Positions 33,496-41,459 of a stretch of 64,000 bases of DNA are shown here, piece by piece. The translations under genes and the position numbers were made by a program. The notes under the pieces were generated by a model that ran no database searches, had not been told where the DNA came from, and saw only the letters and a list, made by a program, of their open reading frames with translations. Every line of letters starts with the position of its first letter. Positions within the stretch are counted from its first letter, which is position 1. This DNA comes from Bordetella parapertussis (GTDB lineage Bacteria; Pseudomonadota; Gammaproteobacteria; Burkholderiales; Burkholderiaceae_A): positions 1-64,000 of the forward strand of contig CAMDMC010000003.1 of NCBI GenBank assembly GCA_945901825.1, given 5' to 3'.

Positions 33496-35127
33496 TTACT
33501 TCGCTGCAGCCTTATAAGGTTCAGGCTCAATGGCAAGGTCGATGCAGGAGGGTCCGTTAAAGGCAAAGGCCTTAAGCAGTGCCGACTCTAAATCAGCTGG
33601 CGTTTGAACGCGCTCCCCCCATCCCCCAAGTGCCAGGCAGGCCTGTGCATAGTTGGCATCCGAGAGTTCGCAGGCGAAGGTTCGATCTTCACCATATTTA
33701 CGAATCTGAATTTGGTACTCCGCATTCCAACGCCGGTCGTTGCCAACAATGGTTACGATGCGCTGACCCGCTCGTGCTGCCGTTTCAAATTCAGCCAGAT
33801 GAAAGCCCACCGTGCCATCGCCCATGATGACCAGAACATGGCTTTCGGGGTCTGCCGCCAAGGCGCCCATGCCGTAGGACAGCCCCCCACCGATGGTTCC
33901 CGACACCCCATTAATAATGCGTCGGTGGGCCCTTAAGCCTGCCTGGGCCCATTGGCCAAACTCGCCGCCGTCGACCACCAGCGTCACGCGTCCGGACAGG
34001 TCATTAATTACTTTTTGTATTGCCTTTAAAAACTCAGCATGGGCTGAGCCTGTGGGAGGGTCAACGGGACTAAGCGCCTGACTCGTCATAACCTGGGGTG
34101 CATCGACCTGTTTGGTTTTCTCGAGTAACCCGGCAATGCAACGACGCGGGGCCATACGAAGTGTGTTGACTGCCTGCTTAGGCAGGTTTGTCTGAAAGCG
34201 CTCGATGGTAAGGGCGTCGTTATCTACCATTAACCACTGTGGACCATCGGGTTGTCTTGAGTCGAAGGTTCCAAACTGCATGGAAAAATCAACGGGCTTC
34301 CCAATCACAACAACAAGGTCTGCCTCCCCAAGCTTTTTGGCAAGTCCCGGCCAATGAGGGTCTGCAATACCCCTTGGGCTTTCCATAAAAAAGCAGTCCA
34401 CACCCAGTGCTTTTTGAAGAACATTTGTTAGTCCTGGGTAACGCGCCTGATTGAAAAAGGGCCCTAGAAGCACAACAGGCAAAGTGGCAGCCTTAAGCCG
34501 TTGAACCAAATGGTCCAGCAGGGTCTGCTCATGGGCCTGCAGCTCATGGGTTGGCAGGGCCGTCTCATAACCCGTCTTCGCCCGACCCGAGGAGAACAAC
34601 GAAAGTGCATGGGCTTGAAGCGGCTGTTCCAAAACATCGGCTGCCAGGGCAATATGAACAGGCCCCGTATTGCCTTGTGCATAGAAATCAAATGCCTGAT
34701 GGAGGGCTGCAAAAAGCTGCTCAGATGATTTTGGCCGGACAGAGTAGGCGGTAACCGGCGCCGAACTGAGGCACTGGTTTAATTCCTGGAAGGCGCCCTT
34801 GCCATCCTGGTTTACACCCGAGTCTCCGGTGAGAAGAATAAGGTTGGACTGATTAAGTCGAGCGGCAAACAAGGCGCCTAGGCTGTTTAAAAAACCTGAG
34901 CCTGCGGTCACCATCGCAATGCCCGGTCGACCTGCAATTTGCGAATAGCCATCGGCCATGAAAACTGCAGCACCCTCATGACGACAATGCAGAATCGCAA
35001 GGCCTTCGGCAAGGCAGCCGTCGTAGACCGGCATGATCTGGTTCCCCGACAAGGAAAAAATGGTGTCGATACCTTGCGCTTTAATAAGACGAGCCAAGCC
35101 ATGGGCTACGGTTACTTGTGTTGACAT
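33496..35127 (-). CDS. ThDP-dependent enzyme of the acetolactate synthase/2-oxoacid decarboxylase superfamily
   Basis: A 543-residue ThDP enzyme. The cofactor-activating Glu51 is in HCRHEGAAVFMADGY, and the ThDP/Mg motif runs from GDG (436-438) to the Asn of GNDRRW (463). The sequence is not that of Xsc (sulfoacetaldehyde acetyltransferase), which has a different N-terminus and length, nor of two-subunit ComDE sulfopyruvate decarboxylase. It ends a ten-gene operon containing two sulfolactate dehydrogenases, so decarboxylation of sulfopyruvate to sulfoacetaldehyde is an attractive but unproven role. A ligase or lyase on another 2-oxoacid is the alternative. Confidence 0.8.
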   Translation of the reverse strand: MSTQVTVAHGLARLIKAQGIDTIFSLSGNQIMPVYDGCLAEGLAILHCRHEGAAVFMADGYSQIAGRPGIAMVTAGSGFLNSLGALFAARLNQSNLILLTGDSGVNQDGKGAFQELNQCLSSAPVTAYSVRPKSSEQLFAALHQAFDFYAQGNTGPVHIALAADVLEQPLQAHALSLFSSGRAKTGYETALPTHELQAHEQTLLDHLVQRLKAATLPVVLLGPFFNQARYPGLTNVLQKALGVDCFFMESPRGIADPHWPGLAKKLGEADLVVVIGKPVDFSMQFGTFDSRQPDGPQWLMVDNDALTIERFQTNLPKQAVNTLRMAPRRCIAGLLEKTKQVDAPQVMTSQALSPVDPPTGSAHAEFLKAIQKVINDLSGRVTLVVDGGEFGQWAQAGLRAHRRIINGVSGTIGGGLSYGMGALAADPESHVLVIMGDGTVGFHLAEFETAARAGQRIVTIVGNDRRWNAEYQIQIRKYGEDRTFACELSDANYAQACLALGGWGERVQTPADLESALLKAFAFNGPSCIDLAIEPEPYKAAAK

Positions 35128-35130
35128 GAC

Positions 35131-36624
35131 TTAACCCTTACGCAAAAGACTGGCGATACGACCCCAGGCACCGGTTAGCGCCAAAAGCGTAAGAATGGTT
35201 GCAATCCAGAAGAACCAGGTAATGGGGCTTCTTACAAGAATGGACATCTCCCCGCCCGACATCAACATGGCCTGACGGAAGTTGTCCTCAAAAAGAGGCC
35301 CAAGAATAAAGGCAATAACAAACGGGGCCGGCGGCACATTGAACCGGTACATGGCAAAGCCAAGCCCCCCCATTAAGAACATCACGGCCACGTCAAAGAC
35401 CGAGTTGTTCACGGCATACCCCCCGTAAACGCAGAGCACCAAGACCGATGGCATAAGAATGGTCTTAGGCACATGGGCGATGTACTTGAAAATTTTGATG
35501 GCCCCCGCGCCAATAACCAGAAGAAAAACAGAGCTTAATAAAAGACCAGCAAACAGGGTGTAAATAATGTCAGTGTTCTGAAAGAACATGATGGGCCCGG
35601 GCGTAAGCCCGTGAATCATGAAGGCGCCAATAATAATGGCGGTAATGACATCGCCCGGAATACCAAGGGCAAGCAAGGGAATAAGCGTTGCACCGGCCAC
35701 GCCATTGTTGCCGGCCTCTGCCGCTGCCACTCCCTCGAGCTCACCTTTTCCAAAGTTGGCCTTGTTCGGTGAGGTGCGACGTGCCTCACTGTAAGCTAGG
35801 AAAGCCGAGGGTGCTGCGCCAATGCCCGGCACTGCCCCAAGAAACACACCAATGGCACTTCCCCGGAAAATAGACTTAAAGCATCTGCGGTATTCGGCAA
35901 AGGTAATGCCCTGCCCCGAAAGGCTTCGCGTTTGTCCAACCGAAATGTCTTTCTTAAGCACAAAGGCCAGAATTTCTGGAATGGCAAAAAGGCCAATGAG
36001 CACGGGAATGAAGTTCAAGCCACTCATGAGGTTGGCATTGCCAAAGGTGAGGCGGTCGGTTCCGTAAACCAGGTCAAGGCCAATGGTGGCAAAGAGCAAA
36101 CCCAGAATCGCCGAGACTACGCCTTTACTTAGGCTGTCGCCCGAGACACCTGCAATGATGGTGAGCGAGAAAAAGATAAGCGTGAAAAACTCAGGCGGGC
36201 CAAACTTTAAGGCAAACGAGGCAAGCCACGCCGCAAAGAAAATGAGCGCAAGGTTCGAAATAAAGTCGGCCGTGCACGAGGCCCAAAGGGCCATGCTGAG
36301 AGCCTTGCTTGCCTGACCTTTCTGTGCCAAAGGGTAGCCGTCGAGCACCGTGGCGCTTGATGCGGGTGTACCGGGTGTGTTGATTAAAATAGCGGGAATG
36401 GAGCCGCCAAAAATGCCTCCCTTGTAGACTCCAAGAAGTAACAAAATGCCTGTGATGGGTGTTAGGGAAAAGGTAAAGGGCAGGGTAAGGGCCACCGCCA
36501 TGGCAGCAGACATTCCCGGAATGGCCCCGGCAATGACACCCACCGTAAGACCTACAACAAGCGCCAGAACATTTTCAATAGCCGCAAGGTTGCCAATGCT
36601 GGCCAGTATGGCATCGAAGGTCAT
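35131..36624 (-). CDS. TctA-family large permease of a tripartite tricarboxylate transporter
   Basis: A 497-residue membrane protein with about 12 helices and the TctA signatures GAIPGMSAAMAVALTLPFTF, GVYKGGIFGGSIPAILINTP and LGIPGDVITAIIIGAFMIHG. TctA forms the ion-driven channel of TTT transporters. Its start overlaps the flavoprotein stop by four bases, and its partner TctC and TctB genes are 6-7 kb away on the same strand, so the transporter is split between two transcripts that share an operator-like motif. Confidence 0.88.
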   Translation of the reverse strand: MTFDAILASIGNLAAIENVLALVVGLTVGVIAGAIPGMSAAMAVALTLPFTFSLTPITGILLLLGVYKGGIFGGSIPAILINTPGTPASSATVLDGYPLAQKGQASKALSMALWASCTADFISNLALIFFAAWLASFALKFGPPEFFTLIFFSLTIIAGVSGDSLSKGVVSAILGLLFATIGLDLVYGTDRLTFGNANLMSGLNFIPVLIGLFAIPEILAFVLKKDISVGQTRSLSGQGITFAEYRRCFKSIFRGSAIGVFLGAVPGIGAAPSAFLAYSEARRTSPNKANFGKGELEGVAAAEAGNNGVAGATLIPLLALGIPGDVITAIIIGAFMIHGLTPGPIMFFQNTDIIYTLFAGLLLSSVFLLVIGAGAIKIFKYIAHVPKTILMPSVLVLCVYGGYAVNNSVFDVAVMFLMGGLGFAMYRFNVPPAPFVIAFILGPLFEDNFRQAMLMSGGEMSILVRSPITWFFWIATILTLLALTGAWGRIASLLRKG

Positions 36625-38432
36625 AAGGTCACCGTGTCATGGTCGTGTTGGGTTTGCGCAGTAGCGTCTTCCTTAGGTGTGCGAGGACTTTCATCCTGAT
36701 CTAAAAGAGTCTCACCCGGTTTTACTCGGTTAAAGCGTACCGGCCGGTTGGTGACCTGAACGGATGAACTTCCCGTAGACGACTGCTGAACGCAGGTGTA
36801 GGTGGAGGCCATGAGATCACCGGCATCAGGAAAGTCCTCACGGTAGTGCGCCCCGCGGGAATTTTCACGGGCCTGCGCGGCTGTGACAATTACCTGGCTC
36901 ATGGCCACCAGGTTCTCAAGGTTCAAATGGTCGTGCCAGGCCATGAGGAAGGCTCGGTCTGCATCGGGTACGGCAACGTGATTGAGTTGCTCGGCAAGCT
37001 CTTTGAGTTTGATCTCAGCTCGGCTCAGACTTTCGCGGCTTCGCAGAATACCGGCGTCTTCCCACATAAGGTCGTACAGGGACTCGCGAATATTTGAGAG
37101 CTGCTCGCGGCCTTGGCGCCCAATGGGACGGTTGTGATGCTCGATGGACTCTTCAACCGACGACCAAAGGGGCTCTTTGTAATGCCGCTGCTGGCGGGCA
37201 AACTGCGCCATGGCGTCGCCCGCAATGCCGCCGTAAACCGTGGAGTTGGCGACACCATTGCCTCCCAGACGATTAGCTCCATGCACACCGCCCGTGTCTT
37301 CGCCTGCCGCGAAAAGCCCCTGCATCTCGGTACTGCAGTCGGCCTTGAAAATAAGACCCCCCATCAGGTAGTGGGCCGTAGGGACCACTTCCACTTTGCC
37401 TGTAGCAAGGTCAAAGCCGCAGTCCGCGCAGCGCTCAACCATGCCTTTGAACTGCTTGCGCACCTTCTCAGGGCCAAGGTGCGACATGGCAATGTAGACA
37501 CCTCCATGCGGGGTCACTCGGCCCTCACGCATCTCGGTGAAAATGGCACGCGAGACGACATCGCGGGTTGCGCGCTCGAGCTTTGGGTCGTAGTGCTGCA
37601 TAAAACGCTCGTCTTGGCCATTGAGCAACCAGCCTCCCGCACCGCGAAGACCTTCTTCAATGACGGTTCCAGTAATACGCGTCTGACTTCCTGCAAGCAG
37701 ACCTGTCGGGTGGAACTGAACCATCTCCATGTCTCGAAGCGTAAGCCCTGCACGCAATGCCATTGCAAGTCCATCGCAGCTTTTATCGCCGGAGGGCGTA
37801 TGGTATTTATACATGGTGGGCCCACCGCCGGTTGCAAGCAGAACAGCCTTTGCCAGCACGAGTCGATAGGCGCCGGTGCGCACATCAATCATTAGCACAC
37901 CAGCGAGACCAGAGCCGTCGTCTGCGGGGATGAGTTCAATGGCGCGGTGCTCTTCCAGGCGCTGAATATTGCGCGCCCAGACCTGCTCGGCAAGACGGCT
38001 AATAATTTCAATGCCTGTGAGGTCGCCCTTGTGAACGGTACGATCAAAGGTCTGTCCAGCAAAGGCCTTCTGATGCATGGTGCCGTCGGGGTTGCGGTCA
38101 AAGAAACAGCCCAGTTCGTTTTCTAGCTCATGAATACGTTCAACCGCTTTTTCGCAGAGTGTCCAGGCAAGGTCTTGGTCGGGCAGCCACTTGCCGCCCT
38201 CAATGGTGTCCATAAAGTGACGTGTCACTGAATCACCCTCGGCTAGAGCCACGTTAAAGCCGCCCTGAACCATACGGGTGCAGCCTGACTTTCCAAGCAA
38301 GCCCTTCACAGCCACCGTAATGGACAGCTCGGGCGCTGCCTGATGCGCATGCAGGGCGGCAAAGAGACCTGCGCCGCCCGAGCCCAAAATGAGAACATCC
38401 GTTTTTAAGGTTTCGATGGTTTTTGCTTGCAT
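36621..38432 (-). CDS. Succinate dehydrogenase/fumarate reductase-like flavoprotein subunit
   Basis: A 603-residue FAD protein (GSGGAGLFAALHAHQ at 17-31). Residues matching the E. coli SdhA active site are kept: His241 (FHPTG), Arg290 (RDVVSR), His354 (HYLMGG) and Arg388 (HGANRLG). Two positions differ: the flavin-linking His of the RSHT motif is Cys51 (GKSGCTRMVQGG), so FAD is probably not covalent, and the carboxylate-binding Thr of TEGCRG aligns with Glu259 (IEEGLRG). The enzyme should oxidise or reduce a succinate/fumarate-like pair whose substrate may differ at one end. Its Fe-S and membrane subunits are encoded in the same operon. Confidence 0.85.
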   Translation of the reverse strand: MQAKTIETLKTDVLILGSGGAGLFAALHAHQAAPELSITVAVKGLLGKSGCTRMVQGGFNVALAEGDSVTRHFMDTIEGGKWLPDQDLAWTLCEKAVERIHELENELGCFFDRNPDGTMHQKAFAGQTFDRTVHKGDLTGIEIISRLAEQVWARNIQRLEEHRAIELIPADDGSGLAGVLMIDVRTGAYRLVLAKAVLLATGGGPTMYKYHTPSGDKSCDGLAMALRAGLTLRDMEMVQFHPTGLLAGSQTRITGTVIEEGLRGAGGWLLNGQDERFMQHYDPKLERATRDVVSRAIFTEMREGRVTPHGGVYIAMSHLGPEKVRKQFKGMVERCADCGFDLATGKVEVVPTAHYLMGGLIFKADCSTEMQGLFAAGEDTGGVHGANRLGGNGVANSTVYGGIAGDAMAQFARQQRHYKEPLWSSVEESIEHHNRPIGRQGREQLSNIRESLYDLMWEDAGILRSRESLSRAEIKLKELAEQLNHVAVPDADRAFLMAWHDHLNLENLVAMSQVIVTAAQARENSRGAHYREDFPDAGDLMASTYTCVQQSSTGSSSVQVTNRPVRFNRVKPGETLLDQDESPRTPKEDATAQTQHDHDTVTL

Positions 38433-38488
38433 GGTTTTGGCTTAGCCCCTGTGATGAACGGATGGTCTTTAGGTTGTCGACTGCGGCC

Positions 38489-39100
38489 CTAACTTGGGAT
38501 ACCCATCTCGGCAAGAACCTTGGCACGCTGGGCCTGGGAATTTTCTGTCACAACGGAGTAAAGGCTTTGCCCGTGGCTGTCCATTGCAACCAGCAGAGGC
38601 CCAAACCCGTTTACACGAAATTTCCAAAGCGACTCCGGGTTAAGGTCGTCAAGGTCCACGTCTTCAATCTGCTCTACCCAGGTTGTCTCAAGGGCTGCGG
38701 TGCCGCCCACAATGGCCAGGTAGACCCCACCGATTGCCTGAAAGGCGTTGAGCGAAACAGGGCCAAGCCCGCCTTTACCCACGACTATGCGCACACCGTA
38801 CTGCTGCATAAGGGGCTGGGTGAAACGCTCCATTCGCATGCTTGTGGTTGTACCAATGCATATGGGCTGATAACCCGCCGGATGGTCGCTGGAGGGCTCC
38901 ACCTTCTTCACATTGGGCGCGGTGTGAATGACGGCATGGCCATGGAGATCGAACCGGGTTTTGCGCTGACGATCAAACATATGAATTTGCGTAGCATCGC
39001 GAATGCCATAAAGCGTACCGTGCAGGCTGACCGTGTCGTTTACCTTAAGGGCGCGTATTGCCTCTTCCGTGACAGGGGTCTGGAGATCGTGATGAGCCAT
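38489..39100 (-). CDS. Class I fumarate/tartrate hydro-lyase, beta subunit (TtdB-like)
   Basis: A 203-residue protein matching the C-terminal domain of class I fumarases and TtdB: DTVSLHGTLYGIRDATQIHM, ICIGTTTSMRMERF and VVGKGGLGPVSLNAF. In fumarases and tartrate dehydratases the second motif usually reads GPTTxxRM and helps bind the substrate; here the Pro is Thr and the following residues are Ser-Met. It lies two bases after the alpha subunit gene. Together they should add or remove water across a C4-like unsaturated acid. Confidence 0.85.
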   Translation of the reverse strand: MAHHDLQTPVTEEAIRALKVNDTVSLHGTLYGIRDATQIHMFDRQRKTRFDLHGHAVIHTAPNVKKVEPSSDHPAGYQPICIGTTTSMRMERFTQPLMQQYGVRIVVGKGGLGPVSLNAFQAIGGVYLAIVGGTAALETTWVEQIEDVDLDDLNPESLWKFRVNGFGPLLVAMDSHGQSLYSVVTENSQAQRAKVLAEMGIPS

Positions 39101-39102
39101 GG

Positions 39103-39981
39103 CTAGAATCCGTAAAGAAGTCCGTTAGAGGAAAACTCGGCGCTGGCGCGTCGTGCCGAGTGACATTGCATGTTTACAGCCACGGGGTTCATGGTGATAT
39201 GTGTTGCCGCCATCTCAATATGCACTGCAAAACTCGTTGAATCGCCACCAAGCCCTTGGGGGCCAACACCTAAGGCATTCACCGCCTTGGTTAGTTCCTT
39301 TTCTAGGGCTGCACCTTCGGGGTCTGCACAGACTGAGCCCAAAGGTCGGGTGGCGGCCTCTTTGGCAAGATGAATGCAAAGGTCCGAGGTCCCTCCTACG
39401 CCCACGCCCACGATGGTGGGAGGGCAGGTCTTTCCACCGGCCTCGAGCACGCAGTCAACAACAAAGGTTTTAACCGCAGCAATGCCTTCTGCCGGGGTTG
39501 CCATTTTGAGCCAAGAATTGTTTTCTGAGCCACTGCCCTTGGGAATCATTTCAAGGCGTACCCAGCCTGGGCGATCGACAAAGGAAATGTTCACAACAGG
39601 AACCCGGTGCCCACAGGAGGTATGGTTGTTTTTGCGCGTGATGGGGTGCACCACCGAGGAGCGAATGGGATGCTCCACCGTGGCCCGACTGCAGCCTTGT
39701 TCAATAGCCTTAATAAGCTGCGCACCATTGAAGTCGACCTGGGTTCCAACCATGAGGTTGTAAATTGGAATTCCTGTGTCCTGACACAAGAGATTGTTGT
39801 TGTCTTCTGCCACCGAGATATTTTTAATCATGGTCCCCAAAATAGACTGGGCGGTGGTGTTGGTCTCTTTTGATGCCAAGGTTTGAAAACCCTGCTTGAT
39901 ATCATCTGGAAGAATTTTTAGGGCCCGAATATAGAGTTCGCGGGCAGCCTCCTGAACCTGTGCTGTATCAAGCGTAAACAT
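39103..39981 (-). CDS. Class I fumarate/tartrate hydro-lyase, alpha subunit (TtdA-like)
   Basis: A 292-residue iron-sulfur protein. Three cysteines suited to a [4Fe-4S] cluster are Cys66 (LLCQDTGIP), Cys186 (KTCPPTIVGVGVGG) and Cys273 (NMQCHSARRA), and the family motif GSGSENNSW is present. This is the N-terminal half of class I fumarase, separate here as in L-tartrate dehydratase and two-subunit fumarases. The ATG at 39981, nine bases after AAAGGAG, is preferred to a TTG at 39990. Placement inside an operon with an SDH-like complex and two sulfolactate dehydrogenases suggests it hydrates the product of that dehydrogenase. Confidence 0.87.
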   Translation of the reverse strand: MFTLDTAQVQEAARELYIRALKILPDDIKQGFQTLASKETNTTAQSILGTMIKNISVAEDNNNLLCQDTGIPIYNLMVGTQVDFNGAQLIKAIEQGCSRATVEHPIRSSVVHPITRKNNHTSCGHRVPVVNISFVDRPGWVRLEMIPKGSGSENNSWLKMATPAEGIAAVKTFVVDCVLEAGGKTCPPTIVGVGVGGTSDLCIHLAKEAATRPLGSVCADPEGAALEKELTKAVNALGVGPQGLGGDSTSFAVHIEMAATHITMNPVAVNMQCHSARRASAEFSSNGLLYGF

Positions 39982-39995
39982 AAGACCCAACTCCT

Positions 39996-40370
39996 TTACA
40001 AGACCGACAAGGACAACAAGAAAACAAGCGTGGCTGTACCGGCGAAGATAAACGATAAGCCTGCGAAGAATTTGTGTCTTTTCATGTTCGCCGCATGTTC
40101 AATGTAAAGAATGCGCAGCCCAAGACCAAGATGAAGGGCAAGGCTAAAGACCAGGCCAAGCTCGGCAAGTTTAACCAAGGGCATGTCGGTCCAACCAATA
40201 ACTTTTTGCAAGGCGCCTTCGCCAGACAATGCTGAGCCCAAGGCTAAGAAATGCAAGGGAAGAAAGGCGGCAAGCGCCAGACCTGAAATGCGATGACCAA
40301 GAAAAGCCCAATAGCCCGCAGTGCGGCGATTACGCGAATCGTTGTTAAGACCCATCGATAGACTTGCCAT
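39996..40370 (-). CDS. SDH-like membrane anchor subunit (SdhD-type)
   Basis: A 124-residue protein with three hydrophobic helices and histidines placed as in succinate dehydrogenase cytochrome b subunits (FLGHRISGLALAAFLPLHFL and LALHLGLGLRILYIEH). It should hold heme and the quinone site together with the neighbouring anchor. The ATG at 40370 gives an N-terminus like the family; longer in-frame starts run into the upstream gene. Spacing to the other anchor gene is 28 bases. Confidence 0.75.
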   Translation of the reverse strand: MASLSMGLNNDSRNRRTAGYWAFLGHRISGLALAAFLPLHFLALGSALSGEGALQKVIGWTDMPLVKLAELGLVFSLALHLGLGLRILYIEHAANMKRHKFFAGLSFIFAGTATLVFLLSLSVL

Positions 40371-40398
40371 GACGCTTGACGTTCCTTTTAAAAAAGCG

Positions 40399-40749
40399 CT
40401 ACGCGAGAAACACAGCCCAGGCCGCTCGAAGACCAAAGGTAAGAAGAACAAAACCGACAAGAAGGCTTGCAAGGTTGACCCTGGATGTCGGCCAGCCTGT
40501 CAGCTCGCGGAGAATGTTGCGCAATCCAATGGGAACATGAAGGGTCACCATAAGAACAAAGGCAAGGTAGAAGGCCAGCCAGGCGGTATTGTCACGGGTG
40601 CGGGCAAGGATTTCTGCGGCGGTCAGCCCGCCCTGAACGGCAAGAATCATGGTGATTAAATGCACCACCAGGCAGACAGCCAAGACCATTGCCGAGAGCC
40701 GCTGAAGACGAAAAAGCCTGCGTTCGAGCGTGGATGTTCCAGGCATCAC
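40399..40749 (-). CDS. SDH-like cytochrome b subunit (SdhC-type)
   Basis: A 116-residue membrane protein with three helices, the opening RRLFRLQRLSAMVLAVCLVV followed by HLITM, and a second histidine in VTLHVPIGLRNILREL, matching heme-ligand and R-x-S positions of SdhC. It overlaps the end of the iron-sulfur subunit gene by four bases. It anchors the dehydrogenase to the cytoplasmic membrane and passes electrons to quinone. Confidence 0.78.
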   Translation of the reverse strand: MMPGTSTLERRLFRLQRLSAMVLAVCLVVHLITMILAVQGGLTAAEILARTRDNTAWLAFYLAFVLMVTLHVPIGLRNILRELTGWPTSRVNLASLLVGFVLLTFGLRAAWAVFLA

Positions 40750-41459
40750 CGCACCATTCTTTTAAGACCAGCAATGCTTGCCGTTGGCGAGAGCTGCTTG
40801 GGGCAGAGCTCGGTGCAGCTGGTGTGGGTATGGCAGGCAAGGCAGCCCGCGTCATTGCCCACTGCCTCAAGCCTGTCTTCTTTGCCGGTGTCACGTACAT
40901 CGTTCATAAGGGTCCATGCACGATTCAATGCCGCAGGGCCTAGGTAGTCGGGACGCCAGCTTACGACATCGCAGCTTGAGTAACAGACACCACAGCCAAT
41001 GCACTCAATGGCAAGGTCAACGGCCTGCCGTTGTTTGGACTCTGGCTCCACGCGAGCGAATTCATCATGCCGCGTGGTGTCACCCTGGAACTGGCCCTTG
41101 GCCTTGGCCCATTTGTCAAAAAAGGGCGCCATATCGGTGACAAGGTCTTTCACAACCGGCAGGTTTCGCAGAGGCGCAATTTCAATCTCTCCGTCTTGGG
41201 CGACCTTGTCGACATGGGTTCGGCAGGTCCATCGTGCCTGACCATTTACCACCATGGCACAAGACCCACAGACCCCTACCCGACAGGCAAAACGATAAGA
41301 AAGGCTGGGGTCAATCTCTCGCTGAATATAAGTAACGATATCAAGCACGGTCTGGCTTGGCTGACGGGGAACCTCGTAGGCCTGATACTCGCCCTGCTCC
41401 TTGCCGCGCCAGACGCGAACCTTGACAACCGATGCCTCTGTTGCAATGGCCTGGGTCAT
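40746..41459 (-). CDS. SDH/fumarate reductase-like iron-sulfur subunit (SdhB-type)
   Basis: A 237-residue protein with a plant-type [2Fe-2S] site (Cys59, Cys64, Cys67 in FACRVGVCGSCAMVV and Cys79 in WTCRT), a [4Fe-4S] site (CIGCGVCYSSC) and a [3Fe-4S]-type site (CLACHTHTSCTELCPKQL). This is the standard electron-transfer subunit of succinate:quinone oxidoreductases. Both ends overlap neighbours by four bases, so it is translated in step with the sulfolactate dehydrogenase gene before it and the anchor after it. Confidence 0.88.
   Translation of the reverse strand: MTQAIATEASVVKVRVWRGKEQGEYQAYEVPRQPSQTVLDIVTYIQREIDPSLSYRFACRVGVCGSCAMVVNGQARWTCRTHVDKVAQDGEIEIAPLRNLPVVKDLVTDMAPFFDKWAKAKGQFQGDTTRHDEFARVEPESKQRQAVDLAIECIGCGVCYSSCDVVSWRPDYLGPAALNRAWTLMNDVRDTGKEDRLEAVGNDAGCLACHTHTSCTELCPKQLSPTASIAGLKRMVR

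Noticed and set aside
33496..35127. Assignment of the ThDP enzyme as Xsc
   Set aside because: It is shorter than Xsc and lacks the Xsc-like N-terminus and later motifs as I recall them; only the general ThDP frame is shared.
37113..37895. Plus-strand open frame opposite the SDH-like flavoprotein
   Set aside because: It is a shadow frame in a GC-rich antisense position without ribosome-binding site or known motifs.
36621..41459. Housekeeping succinate dehydrogenase of the TCA cycle
   Set aside because: The gene order (B, C, D, fumarase-like pair, A), the changed active-site and flavin residues and the cotranscribed sulfolactate dehydrogenases do not fit a standard sdhCDAB operon, though this cannot be fully excluded.
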